A stretch of 64,000 nucleotides of DNA from Pseudomonas parafulva. Lineage in GTDB: Bacteria; Pseudomonadota; Gammaproteobacteria; Pseudomonadales; Pseudomonadaceae. This document shows positions 10,270 to 19,801 of the stretch, one piece after another. The first letter of the stretch is position 1; the number at the start of each line of letters is the position of its first letter. The notes beneath the pieces are model-generated. The model made no database searches. It was not told where the DNA came from and was given only the letters and a program-made list of their open reading frames with translations. The translations under genes were made by a program, and so were the position numbers. The DNA lies in the NCBI RefSeq assembly GCF_002021815.1, contig NZ_CP019952.1:3627001-3691000 (forward strand). Reading direction: 5' to 3'.

Positions 10270-11622
10270 TTAGAAAGACGACTGAATCTTCAAGCCCGCC
10301 ACCAGGGCATTGTCCACTTCATCCACGCCGCCGGGGCTCTTGATGTACTGAAGGTTCGGCCGCACGGTCAGCCAATTGGTGACGTGGAAACCATAGTACA
10401 GCTCGGCGTTGTACTCAGTACGTTGCAGCGGGACGAAGCCTGGGTTGTCGTAGTCGTTGATCCCGCTCATGTCGTTGAGTTGGCGCGCACGCTTGCGCAC
10501 ATCGTCATTGACATGGATGCGGGCGATGCCGAAACCGATGTCATCCTTTGGCCGGGCGTCGAAGGCACCTTTGTAGACCATGCCCACCTGCTGGTAGTTG
10601 TCCACTACGTTGGTGGCCTTGTCGTGCACCGTGAAGTTGGCGAACAGGCTCAGCCCGCGGTTGACGTCGCCTGCCTGGGCCGTGACCTGCTGTTGCGCCA
10701 CCACCCACCAGCCATGCTTGCTGGAGTGGGATTTGAAGCCCGAACCACTGAGCCCCTGGGCGTTGCCGTTGACGTCCTTGTATACATCCTCGGCATCGGC
10801 GGTGCTGTAGTAGTAGCCCAGGCGGTATTCGCCCGGCAGGCCATTGAGCTTCGGCGTCCAGACCATTTCCACCGGCAGGATCGCGCCCTTGGTGCCGCTG
10901 CCGCTCAGCTTGAAGCCATTGCCGGTTTCCAGGTTGGACGGGTTCTGCTCATAGGCACCGACTTGTACATAGAATTCGGGGGTGACGTTGTACTTGACCC
11001 GCGTTGCCCACTGGCTGACGGGCCAGTTGTACCAGATGCCACCCACCCAGTTACCTACTTGCGAGCCGCAGAACGCCAGGTTCTGGAAGTCACAGGGGAA
11101 ACTGTTGAAGTCCTCGCCTGGCCCGAAGCGGCCGAATTTCACGTCCAGCGCGCCGTCGAAATACTTCTGCTTGAACCACATCTGGGTCAGGCGCCAGGTC
11201 TGGCCACGCCCCCACACTTCTTGCACCGAACTGAACTGCCCGGCGCGTGGGTCGCTGATGCGGTCGTTGGACAGGTTGCGACCGCTTCGCTCGGTGATGG
11301 CCAGCTTGAATTCGGCATCGTGCCAGCCGAAGATCTTCTGCAGGTCCAGGTGCGCGCCCAGGGCGAACTGGTCGCTGTAGCGGGCGGTCTTGTCGTGGTT
11401 GTAGCCACCATGAAGGTTGCCGGCCACTTCGCCGACATAATCGACGGTGAAGTCGTAGCCTTTTTCCAGCAGCTCGGTGCGGGTACCGCCCCAGTCACCG
11501 GTCATCCATTTCGACTCGCTGGAGAAAGCTTCGGCAGCCTGTAGGCCACTGCTGGCGGCCATCGCCAGCGGCGCAAGCAACGCCAGTGAGCCCCAGGTGG
11601 TAGTACGATTGCGCTGTTCCAT
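10270..11622 (-). CDS. oprB: Carbohydrate-selective porin OprB
   Basis: The 450-residue outer-membrane porin begins with a signal peptide (~1-28, hydrophobic 'LALLAPLAMAASSGLQA'). The OprB family body follows, with start of strands 'WMTGDWGGTRTELLEKGYDFTVDYVGEVAGN', a cysteine pair in 'FPCDFQNLAFCGSQ', and a C-terminal aromatic residue (ending SSF), as required for beta-barrel assembly. It lets glucose through the outer membrane to GtsA. The start at 11622 has AGAGGAC upstream. The open frame to 11745 is not coding, since it precedes the signal peptide and overlaps gtsD. It lies 40 bases after gtsD and is probably in the gts operon. Confidence 0.95.
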   Translation of the reverse strand: MEQRNRTTTWGSLALLAPLAMAASSGLQAAEAFSSESKWMTGDWGGTRTELLEKGYDFTVDYVGEVAGNLHGGYNHDKTARYSDQFALGAHLDLQKIFGWHDAEFKLAITERSGRNLSNDRISDPRAGQFSSVQEVWGRGQTWRLTQMWFKQKYFDGALDVKFGRFGPGEDFNSFPCDFQNLAFCGSQVGNWVGGIWYNWPVSQWATRVKYNVTPEFYVQVGAYEQNPSNLETGNGFKLSGSGTKGAILPVEMVWTPKLNGLPGEYRLGYYYSTADAEDVYKDVNGNAQGLSGSGFKSHSSKHGWWVVAQQQVTAQAGDVNRGLSLFANFTVHDKATNVVDNYQQVGMVYKGAFDARPKDDIGFGIARIHVNDDVRKRARQLNDMSGINDYDNPGFVPLQRTEYNAELYYGFHVTNWLTVRPNLQYIKSPGGVDEVDNALVAGLKIQSSF

Positions 11623-11662
11623 TGCGTTGCGTCCTCTTTTTCTTATTGATGGTGTAGACGGT

Positions 11663-12817
11663 TCAACGGCCACCGAGGGCGGCCATGTTGTCCTTGACGG
11701 TGGTGGCGATACGGTTTGCCTGCAGGCGCTCGCCGCTCTGGGCATCGAACAGCAGCACCCGTGCCGGGTCCAATTGCAGGGCCAGGGTGTCGCCCACCTG
11801 GCAGGCCACGTCAGGGGCCAGTCGGCAGCACACTTTGGTCTGGTTGAGGGTCACGAACACCAGCATGTCCGGACCAGTGGGCTCGGTGACCTGTACCTGC
11901 GCGCGAATGCTTGGCCCGCCGCTGCCGCCTCCCGCGCCCAGGGCAATCTGCTCGGGTCGAATGCCCAGGACGATTTCGCGCCCTTCCAGACCCAGGTCGG
12001 CGCCGGGCAGGGGCAGCTCGCAGCGTGCCTGGCCACTGTCGAGCACGGCATGCAGCTGACCGCCCTGGGCCACTAGCCGCGCCGGCACGAAGTTCATGGG
12101 CGGCGAGCCAATGAAGCTTGCGACGAACTGGTTGGCCGGGTCGTTGTAGATCTGCTGTGGCGTACCGAACTGCTGGATGATGCCGTCCTTCATGACCGCC
12201 ACCTTGTCACCCAGGGTCATGGCCTCGATCTGGTCATGGGTGACGTAGACAGTGGTGGTTTTCAGGCGCTGGTGCATCAGTTTCATTTCGGTCCGCATCT
12301 CGACCCGCAGTTTGGCGTCGAGGTTGGACAAGGGTTCATCGAACAGGTAGATCTTCGGTCGGCGCGCGAGCGCCCTGCCCATGGCCACGCGCTGCTGCTG
12401 ACCGCCAGACAGCTGCGCCGGCTTGCGCGCCAGCAGGTGCTCGATCTGCAGCAGCTTGGCCACCCGCGCCACCTCCTCGTCGATGGCGGCCTGGGGCATC
12501 TTGCGGATTTTCAGGCCAAATTCGATGTTCTCGCGCACGGTCATGGTCGGGTACAGCGCATAGGACTGGAACACCATGGCGATGTCACGGTCCTTGGGGC
12601 TCATGCCGCTGACGTCCTGCTGGTCGATCAGAATAGCGCCGCCGGTGATCTGCTCGAGGCCGGCGATGCAGTTCATCAATGTCGATTTGCCGCAGCCCGA
12701 AGGGCCGACCAGGATCAGGAACTCACCGTCCTTGATCGACAGCTGGATGTCCTTGAGGGTATCCGGCAGCCCGGCACCGTAGGTTTTGTTCACGTTGCGA
12801 AGTTCGAGCGTTGCCAT
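11663..12817 (-). CDS. gtsD: Glucose/mannose ABC transporter ATP-binding protein
   Basis: The 384-residue MalK/UgpC-type ATPase carries Walker A GPSGCGKST (residues ~38-46), the Q-loop 'MVFQSYALYP', the signature LSGGQQQRVAMGRAL, Walker B 'IYLFDEPLSNLDAKLR' and the H-loop 'YVTHDQIEAMTLGD'. The C-terminal TOBE domain (~240-380) is typical of carbohydrate importers. It powers the GtsBC permease in the inner membrane. It is separated from gtsC by three bases, and oprB follows downstream. Confidence 0.95.
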   Translation of the reverse strand: MATLELRNVNKTYGAGLPDTLKDIQLSIKDGEFLILVGPSGCGKSTLMNCIAGLEQITGGAILIDQQDVSGMSPKDRDIAMVFQSYALYPTMTVRENIEFGLKIRKMPQAAIDEEVARVAKLLQIEHLLARKPAQLSGGQQQRVAMGRALARRPKIYLFDEPLSNLDAKLRVEMRTEMKLMHQRLKTTTVYVTHDQIEAMTLGDKVAVMKDGIIQQFGTPQQIYNDPANQFVASFIGSPPMNFVPARLVAQGGQLHAVLDSGQARCELPLPGADLGLEGREIVLGIRPEQIALGAGGGSGGPSIRAQVQVTEPTGPDMLVFVTLNQTKVCCRLAPDVACQVGDTLALQLDPARVLLFDAQSGERLQANRIATTVKDNMAALGGR

Positions 12818-12820
12818 GAC

Positions 12821-13666
12821 TTACCCCTTTACCGCGCCGGCTGTGAGCCCGCGCACGAAATATTTGCCTGCCACTACGTACACCAGCAGGGTCGGCAGGC
12901 CAGCGATCATCGCAGCGGCCATGTCGACGTTGTATTCCTTGGCCCCGGTGCTGGTATTGACCAGGTTGTTCAAGGCCACCGTGATCGGTTGCGAGTCGCC
13001 ACTGGAGAACACCACGCCAAACAGGAAGTCGTTCCAGATCTGGGTGAACTGCCAGATCAGGCAGACCATGATGATCGGCGTGGACATCGGCAGGATGATG
13101 CGCCGGAAGATGGTGAAGAACCCTGCCCCGTCAAGCCGTGCGGCCTTGACCAGGGCATCGGGGATGCTGACGTAGAAGTTGCGAAAGAAAAGTGTGGTGA
13201 AGGCCAGGCCGTAGACCACATGCACCAGCACCAGGCCAGTGGTGGTACTGGCCAGCCCCAGCTTGCCCAGGGTGAACGAGGCCGGCAGCAGCACCGTCTG
13301 GAAAGGCAGGAAGCAGCCGAACAACAGCAGACCGAAGAACAGCTGCGAGCCACGGAAGCGCCACATCGACAGCACGTAGCCATTGAGCGCGCCAATGGTG
13401 GTAGAAATCAGCACCGCAGGCACAGTGATCAGAATCGAGTTCCAGAAGTAGCCGCTGACGGTGCCCCAGGCCTTGACCCAGCCAATGGCGGTGATCGCTG
13501 TCGGCCAGCTGAGCAGGTTGCCGGTACTGATGTCCTCGGGGGTCTTGAAGCTGGTCAGCAGCATGACTACCAGTGGCACCAAGTACAGCACCACGGCGAT
13601 CAGCAGCACGGCATGAATGGCAAGCCGGCTGGGGCTGAGCGCGGGTTTGTCGACAGGGCTATGCAT
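12821..13666 (-). CDS. gtsC: Glucose ABC transporter permease, MalG-like
   Basis: The 281-residue inner-membrane permease has six predicted membrane segments. The first is at 'LAIHAVLLIAVVLYLVPLVVMLL'. The EAA loop is near the C-terminus ('ALVKAARLDGAGFFTIFRRIILPMS', contact site for GtsD). I start at ATG 13666, which overlaps the gtsB stop by eight bases (ATGCATAG). The longer open frame to 13786 is out of phase with the gtsB reading frame and has no membrane character. Confidence 0.94.
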   Translation of the reverse strand: MHSPVDKPALSPSRLAIHAVLLIAVVLYLVPLVVMLLTSFKTPEDISTGNLLSWPTAITAIGWVKAWGTVSGYFWNSILITVPAVLISTTIGALNGYVLSMWRFRGSQLFFGLLLFGCFLPFQTVLLPASFTLGKLGLASTTTGLVLVHVVYGLAFTTLFFRNFYVSIPDALVKAARLDGAGFFTIFRRIILPMSTPIIMVCLIWQFTQIWNDFLFGVVFSSGDSQPITVALNNLVNTSTGAKEYNVDMAAAMIAGLPTLLVYVVAGKYFVRGLTAGAVKG

Positions 13667-14567
13667 GGCGTTTGCTCCGCAGCTCCGAATACAGGTAAGG
13701 CACCAGGATGGCCAGGATCGCCCCCAGCATGAGGATGGCACTGGCCGAGCCCATGCCCATTTGCCCCCGGCTGAAGGTGAAGGCATACATGAACATCGCC
13801 GGCAGGTCGGAGGAGTAACCAGGCCCGCCTGCCGTCATCGCGGCGACCAGGTCGAAGCTCTTGATGGCAATGTGCGAAAGGATCATCACCGAGCTGAAGA
13901 ACACCGGGCGCAAGCTGGGCAGCACCACGCGCCAGTAGATGCGCGGCAGGCTGGCACCGTCGATCTGGGCGGCACGGATGATCGATGGATCGACGCCCCG
14001 CAGGCCGGCGAGGAACATCGCCATGATGAACCCCGATGCTTGCCACACCGCCGCGATCACCAGGCAGTACACCACCCGGTCCGGGTCCAGCAGCCAGTCC
14101 AGGCGAAAGCCCTCCCAGCCCCAGTCACGCAGCAGTTTGTCCAGCCCCATGCCTGGGTTGAGCAGCCACTTCCAGGCCGTGCCGGTCACGATCATCGACA
14201 GGGCCATGGGATACAGGTAGATGGTGCGGATGAACCCCTCGCGACGAATGCGCTGGTCCAGCAGCACCGCCAGCAACACGCCGATCGCCAGGCTGATGGT
14301 GATGAACAGCCCGCCGAACACCAGCAGGTTCTTGCTCGCCACCCACCAGCGGTCGTTGTCGAACAAACGCATGTACTGCGCCAGCCCCGCCCATTTGTAG
14401 GTGGGCAGGAACGTGGACGTGGTGAAGGACAGCACAAAGGTCCAGAGGATGTAGCCGTAGAAGCCCACCAACACGATGAACATGCTCGGCGCCAGCACCA
14501 GCTTGGGCAGCCAACGCTGTAGCGCATCCATGGGAGAGGCCCGCAGACGGGCGGTGGTAGTGGTCAT
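13659..14567 (-). CDS. gtsB: Glucose ABC transporter permease, MalF-like
   Basis: The 302-residue inner-membrane permease has a first membrane helix at ~20-45 ('LVLAPSMFIVLVGFYGYILWTFVLSF') and an EAA motif in 'GVDPSIIRAAQIDGASLPRIYWRVVLPSLRP' (~195-225). It pairs with GtsC as the channel. It is separated from gtsA by 219 bases that contain hairpins, and it overlaps gtsC, so gtsBCD form a tightly coupled unit. Confidence 0.94.
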   Translation of the reverse strand: MTTTTARLRASPMDALQRWLPKLVLAPSMFIVLVGFYGYILWTFVLSFTTSTFLPTYKWAGLAQYMRLFDNDRWWVASKNLLVFGGLFITISLAIGVLLAVLLDQRIRREGFIRTIYLYPMALSMIVTGTAWKWLLNPGMGLDKLLRDWGWEGFRLDWLLDPDRVVYCLVIAAVWQASGFIMAMFLAGLRGVDPSIIRAAQIDGASLPRIYWRVVLPSLRPVFFSSVMILSHIAIKSFDLVAAMTAGGPGYSSDLPAMFMYAFTFSRGQMGMGSASAILMLGAILAILVPYLYSELRSKRHA

Positions 14568-14786
14568 GGTTCACCTCGAAGGCGCTGCTGCGCATGGCGC
14601 GGCAGCGACTGTCTTGCTCAGGTTTGAAGGTCGCCTCGGGCGCTGCGTGGTGCCGTGTCGGTGGCAGCGGGAGAGTGACGCAGCCAACGTTTGGAGGGCC
14701 CCGCAGCCTGCTTTTCACGTCGGGCCCGATGGCGCAGCACCCCGTCAGGCACGCCCGGCACCGAGCCGCACTAGCCCGCCCGTGGG
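14568..14786 (-). other. gtsA-gtsB spacer with hairpins
   Basis: No gene is seen in these 219 bases. Two inverted repeats stand out. TAGCCC...GGGCTA (14772-14789) overlaps the gtsA stop codon. CGCTGC-T-GCGC / GCGC-G-GCAGCG (14583-14607) lies just before gtsB. A stable structure after the binding-protein gene is a common way to make more binding protein than permease, and I infer the same here. Confidence 0.5.
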
Positions 14787-16073
14787 CTACTTGGCTGCTC
14801 GGATGGCGGCTGCCAGCTTCTTCGCAGCGTCAGCCGGATCGGCCTTGGGGTCGTTGATGTAGTTGGTCACCACATCGAAGAAAGCGCCCTGCACGGCCAG
14901 CGTCGTGGCCATGTTGTGCGCCATGCTCGGTTGCAGGCCGCCGGTCTTGGCGTCGGCGAGGAAGTCCTTGGCCGAGGTCTGGGCACACGCATCGAACCCA
15001 TACTTGCCCATGTCGGCGAGCATGTCGTTGCGCACCGGGATCGAGCCCTTATTGGTGCTGAACACCTTCTGGAACTCCTCACCCAGCACCTTGCGGGCGA
15101 TATCCTGCTGGCCGGCAGCAGTGCCCTCATTGCTCTGCTTGAACACCACCAGCGAATCGATGTTGTACAGGAAGGCCTTCTCGGTGCCGGGGAACGGCAC
15201 GCACTGGTAGTCCTTGCCGGCGGTTTTCTTGGCCAAGGTCCATTCGCTCTTGGCCCAGTCGCCCATGATCTGCATGCCGGCCTTGCCGTTGATGACCTTG
15301 GCAGCTTCCAGGTTCCAGTCCTGGCCTTTGCCATCAGGGTCCATGTACGTGGCGACTCGCTTGAGTTCGGTCAGGGCCCTGATCATGTTGGGGCCGGTCA
15401 GGGCGTCGTTGTCCAGGTCGACCAGGGCTTTCTTGTAACCGTCGACACCCATCACCGACAGCACGACGCTTTCAAAGACCGTGCTGTCCTGCCACGGCTG
15501 GCCACCGTGGGCGAGCGGGATGATGCCTGCGGCCTTGAGCTTGTCGGCAGCGGCATAGAACTCATCGAGGGTGGCGGGCGCCTTGTCGATCCCGGCCTTC
15601 TTGAAGGCTTCCGGGTTGATCCACAGCCAGTTGGTACGGTGGATGTTGACGGGAACGGCTACATAGTCGCCGTCGTACTTCACGGTGTCGGCGACTTTCT
15701 TATCCAGCAGTGCATCCCACTTTTCCTGCTTGGCCACCTCCTTGAGCACGTCGCTGTCGAGCAGGCCGGTCGCGGCCCAGTCCTGGATATCGGGGCCTTT
15801 GATCTGTGCGACGCCTGGCGGATTGCCAGCCACCGCTCGGCTTTTGAGCACGGTCATGGCGGTAGCGCCGCCACCGCCGGCCACGGCCCCGTCCTTCCAG
15901 GTGAAACCGTCTTTCTCGACCTGGGCCTTGAGCACATCGACGGCCGCTTTTTCACCACCGGACGTCCACCAGTGCACCACTTCGACGGTGCCCTTGGCAT
16001 CGGCAGCGTGCGCAGTCAGGGGGAACAGGGAAGCCAGGGAGATCGCGGCAGCGAGACGAAGGTAGGAAGTCAT
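14787..16073 (-). CDS. gtsA: Glucose/mannose ABC transporter periplasmic binding protein
   Basis: The 428-residue extracellular solute-binding protein (family 1) has a signal peptide (1-23, '[21 protein letters not shown]'). The mature protein starts with '[23 protein letters not shown]', typical of sugar binders, and contains '[21 protein letters not shown]'. It delivers glucose to GtsBC. AAGGTG precedes the ATG. It is the first gene of gtsABCD-oprB. The AGE-family gene upstream ends 103 bases earlier on the same strand, and that gap is the probable promoter region for GltR control. Confidence 0.95.
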   Translation of the reverse strand: MTSYLRLAAAISLASLFPLTAHAADAKGTVEVVHWWTSGGEKAAVDVLKAQVEKDGFTWKDGAVAGGGGATAMTVLKSRAVAGNPPGVAQIKGPDIQDWAATGLLDSDVLKEVAKQEKWDALLDKKVADTVKYDGDYVAVPVNIHRTNWLWINPEAFKKAGIDKAPATLDEFYAAADKLKAAGIIPLAHGGQPWQDSTVFESVVLSVMGVDGYKKALVDLDNDALTGPNMIRALTELKRVATYMDPDGKGQDWNLEAAKVINGKAGMQIMGDWAKSEWTLAKKTAGKDYQCVPFPGTEKAFLYNIDSLVVFKQSNEGTAAGQQDIARKVLGEEFQKVFSTNKGSIPVRNDMLADMGKYGFDACAQTSAKDFLADAKTGGLQPSMAHNMATTLAVQGAFFDVVTNYINDPKADPADAAKKLAAAIRAAK

Positions 16074-16176
16074 TTCTACACCTTATTGTTGTTATGCCGT
16101 GCAAGTCGTGCGCTTGCGTTGCATGGAGTCTAAACAGCGTGCGCGCACCGCCAGGTAACGAAGCGATGCGCGAATG

Positions 16177-17427
16177 TCATCGTTTGGTTACATTCAAGGC
16201 CACACCGGTCGCCAGGCTGCGTGCCAAGGGCAGGCCGGGTAGCACCAGGGCCTGGTAGGCATGGTACAGGTCGGGCTTGCCGGGCCAGATCGTGCCGGCT
16301 GGACGGTTGTCGACATCGAGTTCGTGGTGCCAGCTGCCGCCTGCAAGGTCGATGAAATGCTCGGATATGAAGTCCCAGCAGCGCCGGTACCACTGCTCGA
16401 AGCGCGCCTGCCCCGTGCGCTGCAACAGGGCCGCTGCGCATGCGCAGGCTTCAGCGTGAACCCAGTGCAGCCGCGCGCGAACCCGCGGCCGGTCATCCCA
16501 GCCAAGGGTGTAGACGAGGCCAGGCTGGCCATCAACGCCCCACGCCTGTTCGCAGGCGGTGTCGAACAGGGTGCGGGCACTGTCGACCAGCCAGGGCGGG
16601 GGCGCGTGCCCGCAGCGGGCCAGGCTGGCCTCCAGGTGAAGCAAAAGCCTCGCCCACTCGAAGGCATGCCCTGGCGTCGTGCCATAGGGGCGAAAGTGGT
16701 CGGCCGGGTGTGCTTGGTTGTAATCCTTGAGCGGCTGCCAGGCGACGTCGAAGTGTTCCACCACTCGATAGCCGTTGGCAGCGGCGTGGGTATGGATGAT
16801 GCGCTCGGCAATGCGCAGGGCGCGTTGCAGCCACACAGGGTTGCCGGTTACATCGGCCAGGGCCAGGAACGCCTCGGTCGCGTGCATGTTGCTGTTGGCG
16901 CCGCGGTAGGGCTCAGGCGTCTGCCAGACGCGATCATAGGCTTCGCGAAGCGCACCTTCCTCTTCGCTCCAGAAATGCCGCTCGATGACGCCGATGGCGT
17001 CGGTCAGCAATGCCTCGGCGCCCTCGACGCCCGCCACGACGGCGGAGCTGGCCGCCAAGGCGACGAAAGCATGCAGATACGCTGCCTTGCCGCTTCCCTC
17101 GCAGCCGCCCGCCTGGGCAAACCAGCCGCCGTAGCGCGCATCCCTCAGGGGGCCACGCAGGGCAGTCACACCGTGGGCAGCCAGCCCCAGACAACCCGGT
17201 ATGCCCTGAAGGTGAGCCAGGGCGAAACAGTGGGTCATCCGGGCAGTGGTCAGGGTCTGGGCGCTTGCATCATCGGCAAGCCTGCCTGCCGCATCCAGGT
17301 CACCAAACCCTTCTGCCAGCTTTGCAGCCCTGGCGAAGGCCAGTAACCGCTGCCCCTCGGCCAGGCGCCATGCAGTGTGCCCAGGCGCTTGGAGCCAGGA
17401 CACCTGTGAAGAAAGATCATTGTTCAT
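16177..17427 (-). CDS. AGE-family sugar epimerase/isomerase (mannose isomerase-like)
   Basis: The 416-residue (alpha/alpha)6-barrel protein belongs to the N-acylglucosamine 2-epimerase superfamily. Family segments include 'RMTHCFALAHLQGIPG', 'SNMHATEAFLALADVTG', 'EHFDVAWQPLKDYN', 'TPGHAFEWARLLLHLE' (catalytic His) and 'KPDLYHAYQALVLPGLP'. Members isomerise mannose/fructose, or epimerise sugars such as N-acetylglucosamine or cellobiose at C2. Placed between gtrS and gtsA, a role in converting mannose or another hexose taken up by Gts is plausible. The substrate cannot be read from sequence. I choose ATG 17427; the frame is open to 17532 without family similarity. Confidence 0.82.
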   Translation of the reverse strand: MNNDLSSQVSWLQAPGHTAWRLAEGQRLLAFARAAKLAEGFGDLDAAGRLADDASAQTLTTARMTHCFALAHLQGIPGCLGLAAHGVTALRGPLRDARYGGWFAQAGGCEGSGKAAYLHAFVALAASSAVVAGVEGAEALLTDAIGVIERHFWSEEEGALREAYDRVWQTPEPYRGANSNMHATEAFLALADVTGNPVWLQRALRIAERIIHTHAAANGYRVVEHFDVAWQPLKDYNQAHPADHFRPYGTTPGHAFEWARLLLHLEASLARCGHAPPPWLVDSARTLFDTACEQAWGVDGQPGLVYTLGWDDRPRVRARLHWVHAEACACAAALLQRTGQARFEQWYRRCWDFISEHFIDLAGGSWHHELDVDNRPAGTIWPGKPDLYHAYQALVLPGLPLARSLATGVALNVTKR

Positions 17428-17568
17428 CGCCAGCGAGGTCCTTGCCAGTCGTGTGGCGATTCTAGCCAGCCAGGCCACGGGGGATGTCACGAACGCGGGT
17501 ATGATTGTCACGTGCCTGTGACGTTCGACCATCTGCGCGCAGCTGCACGTTCAACGCGTGCAGGTGCG

Positions 17569-19023
17569 TCAATCCACGCCCCGTGGCAGGTACAAGGTCA
17601 CCCGCAAGCCGCCTTCGCGCAGGTTGAGCAGGCTGACCTCGCCGCCGTGGCTGTGGGCGATATTGCGGGCAATGCCCAACCCCAGCCCGTAGCCTTGCTG
17701 ATGACCAGCCAGCCGCACATGGGGCTCGAACACCTGCTCCATCTGCTGTTGCGGCACCCCCGGCCCTTGATCATCGACCTGCAGCACGAAGCCTGCCGCA
17801 CCGTCGATGATGCGCAGCCGCGCCCGCTCGCCGTACTTGATGGCGTTGTCGATCAGGTTGCCGATGCAGCGCCGCAATGCCAGCGGCTTGCCGGGATACG
17901 GCGCCAGGGCATGCCCTTCGAGGGTGATTCGACCGTCTCGCAGGTACGGCTCAGCCAGCAGTTCGAGGACCTGATTGAGGTCCACCGGCTCGATGTTCTC
18001 GTGAATGTCGGTGTCCTTCACGCATTGCAGCGCGCCCTTTACCAGCAGCTCCAGTTCGTCCAGGTCCTGGCTGAACTTGGCTTGCAGGTGTTCGTCTTCA
18101 AGCAGCTCGACACGCAGGCGAAGCCGGGTGATGGGCGTGCGCAGATCATGGGAGATGGCGCTGAACAGTTGGCTACGCTCGGTGAGGTAACGGCTGATGC
18201 GTTCGCGCATGCTGTTGAAGGCCCGGCCCACCTCCACCACCTCGCTGCCGCCGCCTTCGGCCACTGGCGCTACATCGGCGCCCAGTGACAGCTCGCGCGC
18301 TGCACGGGCCAGGCGCTTGAGCGGCCAGCTTTGCCAATGCACCAGCAGCCCGATGAACAGCAACAACAACGCCGTGGTCAGGACGATGAAGCCGATCTGC
18401 TGACGCGGCAGACGCTCGGCTTCCAGGCTGGTGTAGGGCTCGGGCAACAACGAGGCGATGTACAGCCATTCGCCTTCGGCCAGACGAATCTGGGTGACCA
18501 GCACCGGCGGGTTGAGCGGTTCGAGGGTGAGTGAGTAATGCGCCCATGACCTTGGCAACTCGTCGAGCTTGAGCCCACTGTTGAAGATGCGCAGTTCATC
18601 GGGGTCGACGAATTCGACGGAGATGTCCATCTGCGGCCCGAGACGCTCATGCAGCACCTGCTGGAACACCTCCACCACGGCCTGCTTGCGCGGCGTGACA
18701 GGCAGTACCTGCATATCCAACGGCTTGGCGTTCAGCGAAACAAAAAACCGCGTGCCCCCCATGCTGCGCAACTGGTCGAGCACCATCGGCCGGTAAGCCA
18801 CGGGCAGTGAACGAAAGTAACTGACGCTGGCGCTCATGGAGTGGGCCAGGCTGCTGGCACTGGCACGCAGCCCTTGCAACTGGCTGGCGCGCAGCTGGGC
18901 CACCCAGATGATGCTCGACAATCCTTGCGCCAGCAGAACCACCAGCAAGGTCAGCAGCAGCATGCGCCCCAGCAGCGAGCGTGGCAGCAGGCGCCAGCGC
19001 CGCTCAGGGTGCAGTGCAGACAT
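17569..19023 (-). CDS. gtrS: Sensor histidine kinase of the glucose system
   Basis: The 484-residue membrane kinase has a first TM at ~18-42, a periplasmic sensor region of ~130 residues, and a second TM at ~210-235 ('IGFIVLTTALLLLFIGLLVHW'). A HAMP domain follows, then the H-box SHDLRTPITR with the phosphoacceptor His, the N-box 'CIGNLIDNAIKYG', and G-boxes 'DDQGPGVP' and 'GYGLGLGIARNI'. In P. aeruginosa and P. putida this kinase (GtrS/GltS) senses 2-ketogluconate or 6-phosphogluconate and phosphorylates GltR. Its start overlaps the gltR 3' end by 20 bases, so the two are co-translated. Confidence 0.92.
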   Translation of the reverse strand: MSALHPERRWRLLPRSLLGRMLLLTLLVVLLAQGLSSIIWVAQLRASQLQGLRASASSLAHSMSASVSYFRSLPVAYRPMVLDQLRSMGGTRFFVSLNAKPLDMQVLPVTPRKQAVVEVFQQVLHERLGPQMDISVEFVDPDELRIFNSGLKLDELPRSWAHYSLTLEPLNPPVLVTQIRLAEGEWLYIASLLPEPYTSLEAERLPRQQIGFIVLTTALLLLFIGLLVHWQSWPLKRLARAARELSLGADVAPVAEGGGSEVVEVGRAFNSMRERISRYLTERSQLFSAISHDLRTPITRLRLRVELLEDEHLQAKFSQDLDELELLVKGALQCVKDTDIHENIEPVDLNQVLELLAEPYLRDGRITLEGHALAPYPGKPLALRRCIGNLIDNAIKYGERARLRIIDGAAGFVLQVDDQGPGVPQQQMEQVFEPHVRLAGHQQGYGLGLGIARNIAHSHGGEVSLLNLREGGLRVTLYLPRGVD

Positions 19024-19729
19024 GGGTCGCCAGCAGGTAGCCGCTGCCGCGCACGGTGCGGATCAGCCGGGGTGGCTTTTCGGTGTCGCGCAAGCGCTGG
19101 CGCAGACGGCTGACGGCCATGTCCACGATGCGGTCCAGTGGCATCGGCTCTCGCCCTCGGGTGGCGTTGCCGATGGTATCGCGGTCGAGAATCTGCTGGG
19201 GGTGGTCCAAGAATAGCTTGAGCAGCGCAAAGTCCGCACCCGAAAGAATCACCTCCTCTCCATCGCGGTGGAACAGGCGATGGCTGACCGTGTCGAGCCG
19301 CCAGTCGTCGAATGCCAGCACCGCCCCGCCCGGCGCTGCCTGCCCGAACTCGGCGCGGCGTAGCAAGGCTTTGATGCGGGCCTGCAACTCGCGCGGGCTG
19401 AACGGCTTGCCCAGGTAGTCATCGGCGCCAAGCTCAAGCCCGATGACCCGATCGGTCTCGTCCGAGCTTGCCGTCAACATGATGATGGGTACCCTCGCCT
19501 GGCGCGGGTGCTGGCGTACCCAGCGGCACAGGCTGAAACCGTCCTCGTCCGGCAGCATGACGTCCAGGATCACCAGGTCACACGCTGTGGTGTCAAGGGC
19601 ATGACGAAACCCGGCGCCATCGGCCTGGGCATTGACCTGAAAGCCCGAACGGCTGAGGTAGGTTTGCAACAATTCGCGAATTTCCTGATCGTCGTCAACC
19701 ATCAGGATGGATTTGCCGGCAGTGCTCAA
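19004..19729 (-). CDS. gltR: OmpR-family response regulator GltR
   Basis: The 241-residue response regulator has a receiver domain (8-122) with acidic pocket DDD (12-14), phosphoacceptor D56 in LVILDVMLP and the conserved Lys in 'GKPFSPREL'. A winged-helix DNA-binding domain (~145-235) follows, ending 'TVRGSGYLLA'. The start codon is TTG at 19729, with AAAGGA seven bases upstream. No in-frame ATG exists before the receiver domain. In P. putida GltR-II represses the gts/oprB transport genes. It is followed directly by gtrS and lies 72 bases downstream of glk. Confidence 0.93.
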   Translation of the reverse strand: MSTAGKSILMVDDDQEIRELLQTYLSRSGFQVNAQADGAGFRHALDTTACDLVILDVMLPDEDGFSLCRWVRQHPRQARVPIIMLTASSDETDRVIGLELGADDYLGKPFSPRELQARIKALLRRAEFGQAAPGGAVLAFDDWRLDTVSHRLFHRDGEEVILSGADFALLKLFLDHPQQILDRDTIGNATRGREPMPLDRIVDMAVSRLRQRLRDTEKPPRLIRTVRGSGYLLATHVCTAP

Positions 19730-19801
19730 GGGTATGTCCTTTTGTGCTGGCGGGTCTTGTTGCCCGCTGATCTGTGTCGCCTTGCAGGGGTACCCGTGCG
19801 G

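Noticed and set aside
12236..13732. 498-codon plus-strand frame across gtsD/gtsC
   Set aside because: It overlaps two well-supported transporter genes in antisense and reads as His/Gln-rich low-complexity sequence.
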